A DNA stretch of 64,000 nucleotides from Tubulanus polymorphus (Eukaryota; Nemertea; Palaeonemertea; Tubulaniformes; Tubulanidae), in the NCBI RefSeq assembly GCF_964204645.1, contig NC_134029.1, positions 2,303,001-2,367,000 on the forward strand, in the 5' to 3' direction. Under the pieces are notes generated by a model. It worked only from the letters and a program-made list of their open reading frames with translations, searched no databases and was not told the DNA's origin. How positions within the stretch are numbered: the stretch's first letter is position 1; each line of letters starts with the position of its first letter. This document shows positions 60,401 through 64,000 of this stretch, piece after piece. The position numbers were made by a program, and so were the translations under genes.

Positions 60401-61559
60401 CATTATTCGTCATCTGCTGATGTTTTATTGAGAGAGAAAGAAAGAAAGCGCGTTATTATTAAAACCTGATGCGAACCGCGACAGCCACAAACACCGTGCA
60501 AAACACTGATAATGACACTGAAAGTAATTAAAGGCAGTCGTTCAAATGGAATTCTCTTCTAATTGCCGTGCGGCGAACTAACGAACCATGTATGAATGTG
60601 TCTGCTGATGAAATGAGACTGAAGGGAGTGTTTTCTATGTTGCCGCTCTAGACTTATAATCCGTATGTTACTTTGACTCATGTTGAAACCGACAGAAGGG
60701 TTAAAAAGTGCATATGCCAGGAAATATCTTCTCTGTGTGGTTATTTGTATTTTTGCCATAATATGTTGTTTCTGGTGGATGGACAAATGGTTTCATCTCT
60801 GGTAGCTCGTCTTTAGAGTGTAGATTCTTAAGCAGTTATTTGCGTATGGGAGGACAACATAGCGCTTCGTAGAAACCGAAACCGTTAGTCAACTATTTAC
60901 AAATGCTATTCATTTTAGATTTCAAATCTTCCTACAATGGAAATCGAGCTAATACATTTTTCGAGAGACTAAGCCACGGAAAACATTCCAAGCCTGAAAT
61001 TTCGTTTTCAAATGAGCTATTGCTGCAGGTAGGTATCTGTCCTCTACTTAGCGAAATATTCTAATTTGCTCGCTTCCCTGTGGCTACTACGCAATGCGGA
61101 GCAGTCCCACTTAGGGGCTCGAATACTTTTGACTATGATCGGCCGTTTCTGTATTGTGGTTCATGGAATCGTTCCGATATGTGTACCTTCGATATTTTCT
61201 ATTTCAATAAAAAAAACCACAAAAAAAAACATAAAAAGCTGAATGACGTCGTTTGTTTCCGACGAAATGAAACATGCCCGGTTGTGCTTCGCGGCTGCTC
61301 CGCAGATTCCATGAGTTTACAGGTGAAAACATCTGTTTCAGTGAAATCACCCGCCGTCTTCTCCCATATAAACTACATCTGTCTAACCCGAACCTAATGG
61401 TATTTATTGTTTTTTTCCTCTATTCAACGATAACGAAGAAAATATGTGTGAAAGTACATTATTCCTTCTAAAAATAACCGTCTATTACTGGCTCATATTA
61501 CCACATGTATCGTTGAAAATAAATCAATGAAAATTCACGAGCGAATAATGATTTCATGG

Positions 61560-61660
61560 GGTTCGAACCTACCTACCCATGATCGATCCATATGACGGGA
61601 TTCGACCCAGCCGATTCGACTGATCATTAACCATCGTGACCCAAGCATCCTCCCACCCAT
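61560..61660 (-). mobile_element. tRNA-like fragment with two B-box words, possible SINE
   Basis: On the minus strand gggtcgaatcccg and, 36 bases further, aggttcgaacccc both match the tRNA B box. An A-box-like gatggttaatgatcag lies upstream of the first. The arrangement parallels that at 52640-52770. It may be a dimeric tRNA-derived SINE or a tRNA pseudogene pair. Confidence 0.3.
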
Positions 61661-61837
61661 ACACTGAAGCTGTCTATTTCTGTGCAAACCCTCGTCTACA
61701 GGTAGCAATTACGAGAGCTAATCTATTTTTTAGTTGACAACCTTGCCTCCTATTCAGCGCTGGTTTCCGGAGTCGAGGATGATAATACACCAGTACAATT
61801 GAATATGTATAGCTGGCATCAAAGTCTATTTACCGAA

Positions 61838-61850
61838 CCCCCCCCCCCCC
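61838..61850 (+). repeat. Poly-C tract (13 C)
   Basis: A homopolymer run of thirteen C. The length may be uncertain in the assembly. Confidence 0.85.
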
Positions 61851-63173
61851 GTGTTACTGATGAACAGAGGACGATCTATTTGATTTCCGGAGCGAGTTCG
61901 TATCTTTCATATGAAGTATTTGTTTTCTGCTCGATTAAGTTGAATTCGTGTTATACTCGTATGAAAGTTGCCTATGGCGATATACTGCGCTGCGCATCAT
62001 AGATCAATGACCCTAATCTGTTTGCAATATCCGCGTCTGTCTCTCTCTCTCTCTTTCAGCGATACTAATATTGAAGCCTCGCAGATATTTCGTTTGTCTA
62101 GTTGCAGGTGATATTATATTCGGGTCGATCTCCCGAGTATCATGTGTTTCTCGGATGCTGATCGAATAAGGCTTACTAAGTAGAGGCTCACGATACACTT
62201 GTTGTTTCCGAAACTGGAAAATATCGATGCGGAAAAAATGTTTTCTTCTTTCTAGAGGCTAATCATGTCGGGAGACTAGATTACAATGCATTTACGACTA
62301 GCCAAAAGCGAGACGGCGACGACGCACTGAAGAGTGAAAATCAAAAAGTTCTTATTTGTAAATTAAACCTTTAAATTGATTCCTAGCATATACAGCCACC
62401 GGCGTTTAACAGTGATACGGGCGTCATTTTCCAAGCGCGAATGTGAATCGGTTTTTGGATACCGGGAACGTGTGCAATAGAAGTAACTATTGGTGAAACA
62501 GTCTGAGACGGCGTGTTGTAACGATGATATAAAATCCCGCACTGAGTCCGAAAAGTTTCCTTCAGCTATAAGAGTTTATTCAAAGTTTCGACTTTATGCT
62601 ATTCGGGAATGCTATTATGTTATAGAATGCGATAGAAGTATCGCTGTAGTTACCTTAGTCAGTGTGCCCAATTCACGAAATGTCTTACACGTCACACAGT
62701 GTTGAGTAAGATCAGGATTCTAGACCTGTCTCCACTCGACGGTCTAGAAATGCTCGGTAATCGTTTGTGCGGGAAATGAGCTGAAAAGCTCGCATTGATT
62801 GCCTCCATCTTGTTAAATACCTAGAGAATACGACTCTTTCCCGGGCAGAAAGTTTTATGGCTCTCTTTTATGGCATCCTGACGGCGTTTTGTATGATTTC
62901 TGTCGATTTCTGGGATTTACGGTTATTTAAAGGTTGCTGTGATTTCGTACATCTTTGCATTTGGTTAATTGGATCGACTGTCGACTCACCAAGTGGACGA
63001 CTCTGATCCAGCGATAAAACCGATACTTCGCCCGCTCTCTACAGCTCTTAAAACTGTCTCTGTCTCCTTTTCGATTTTACTGTGATACGGACAACATTGA
63101 TTTTACTCATACCATTTGACATTCAGAGGGGGATTGATAGATAGTCTCTTTATTTAATTATTACTGTTATTAG

Positions 63174-63572
63174 AATGACAGAGATGTTTTTAGACGATAC
63201 CACGACTACAAAGTTAACGATGCGTATCACATATCAATGTCTGCTGGTGCTGCAGCTACTGCCACTGTCAGTGCCACTGCTGGTGCTGCTGGTGCTGCTG
63301 CGGCTGCTTCTGTTGGTGCTGGTGCTGCTGGTGATAACTGGGTACAGTCCTTTAACATCATATCTGACGGACGCTTGACTGCACCGATAATAGGTACAAA
63401 TTATCAAAATGATCAGATCAGTATAACCCAGTTACTGGAAGCTGAATCAATATATCATCGTTCAGCACTATGGATGAACGCGGCTCTCTGCCCGGTAGAC
63501 GGAAATATCATCTCGCGTATTATTGAAAATGTTACGTTATTTATATCACGTCCAGCTGTGTCTGGCGCGTGA
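63174..63572 (+). CDS. Candidate 3'-terminal exon with an Ala/Gly-rich segment
   Basis: An acceptor-like tctctttatttaattattactgttattag precedes AAT GAC AGA GAT, open for 132 codons to TGA at 63570-63572. The first part (NDRDVFRRYHDYKVNDAYHI) is charged. A low-complexity Ala/Gly/Ser/Thr segment of about 32 residues follows, encoded by GCTGGT/GCTGCT repeats. The remainder is an ordinary-looking polar domain containing TAPIIGTNYQNDQISITQLL and an NVT sequon. An ATG at 63237 could start a 111-residue protein instead. An AATAAA lies at 63859, about 290 bases beyond the stop. The family is not recognised, and other exons are not seen. Confidence 0.4.
   Translation, partial: NDRDVFRRYHDYKVNDAYHISMSAGAAATATVSATAGAAGAAAAASVGAGAAGDNWVQSFNIISDGRLTAPIIGTNYQNDQISITQLLEAESIYHRSALWMNAALCPVDGNIISRIIENVTLFISRPAVSGA
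63240..63335. repeat. Trinucleotide-rich tract (GCTGGT/GCTGCT)
   Basis: Imperfect repeats of gctggtgctgctggtgctgc fall inside the candidate exon and produce its Ala/Gly run. The length is a multiple of three, compatible with selection for frame, but the same tract is open in another frame as a Leu-rich run. Confidence 0.75.
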
Positions 63573-63858
63573 CTCAGGTATTATAAGCCAGGCTTAGTTT
63601 GTTTGTGACAAGTATTCCAGAAAAGGTGCTGCGTAGATCTCTCGCTTCTTCTTGAGTTCACATGAAAAAAAACAAACTTTTGAAATGCTTAATTCGGCTA
63701 TCAAACCCTGGCAAGCGAGGACCAGCCTACGTTGTATATTTTCGTTGTATTGGGCTACCGGTCATTTTTTGTGAGTGACGTTTTGTTTTGTCTTGTATTG
63801 TATTATTATCGCTATTAACTTATCTGATCCTAGGAAGACGTGTGTACTTAACGGAATT

Positions 63859-63864
63859 AATAAA
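63859..63864 (+). terminator. Polyadenylation signal AATAAA after the 63174 exon
   Basis: Canonical hexamer in ggaattaataaagatt, followed after about 20 bases by a T/G-mixed stretch. It fits a 3' untranslated region of about 300 bases. Confidence 0.35.
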
Positions 63865-64000
63865 GATTAATTGACTTGAATTGATTCGTTATATAGAACT
63901 GTCACGGTTCGGTATTCCCACTGTGGCACGCGAGTTATTTAAGTCTGAACCAGTTCATTCTATCAACGCTAAAGCTTTTTTGATGAACAAACTGCTTTTG

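Larger units (their letters stand above)
57405..63173. other. Long non-coding stretch
   Basis: No exon with two good borders was seen. Open frames such as 59189-59512 (minus, no Met at all), 60559-60786 (minus) and 61080-61397 (plus, GTG start) have no recognisable character. A 13-base C run lies at 61838-61850 and a CT run at about 62041-62056. Minus-strand tRNA-like B-box words lie at about 61566-61610. Confidence 0.45.

Overview
The window is nuclear DNA of a metazoan, most likely an invertebrate. Coding sequence is sparse and split into small exons with GT-AG borders. Introns and intergenic DNA are AT-rich, there are many different minisatellites, and one RNA polymerase III tRNA gene stands alone. 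The only protein family I recognise with confidence, the LHFPL tetraspan family, is restricted to animals. I cannot name the species. No viral, bacterial or plasmid-like gene cluster was seen, and no clear transposase or reverse transcriptase.

Layout. 1-10 kb is mostly non-coding and is dominated by a 21-bp minisatellite at 2911-3818 with a higher-order structure. 10-20 kb carries the 3' end of an unrecognised plus-strand gene: three exons at 15661-15762, 17705-18068 and 19003-19403 join in phase and end in a stop, with a polyadenylation signal at 19730. A possible further exon lies at 10019-10115, but its phase does not join directly to 15661. 20-28 kb holds a two-period minisatellite (21177-21530), a pentanucleotide run and an intact tRNA-Glu(CTC) gene (27999-28070). 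30-37 kb has several plus-strand pieces that look like 3'-terminal exons with a nearby AATAAA (30033-30125, 32240-32447, 35747-35832 plus 36788-36863), and a 36-bp tandem repeat. 37.9-38.3 kb is an 18-copy minisatellite whose unit resembles short motifs scattered elsewhere in the window. 44-47 kb contains the best gene, a complete LHFPL3/4/5-like four-pass membrane protein in one uninterrupted coding exon (45763-46467), with an unassigned minus-strand exon just upstream. 50-64 kb contains a possible minus-strand terminal exon with lipocalin-like features (50984-51255), a tRNA-derived SINE-like element (about 55072-55190), a 383-bp GGGAGA array and an Ala/Gly-rich terminal exon candidate at 63174-63572.

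The genes do not form an operon or an obvious functional module. Apart from the LHFPL-like gene, the tRNA and the three-exon gene end, coding calls rest on splice-site quality, open frame and polyadenylation signals only. They are candidates to be checked against transcripts.
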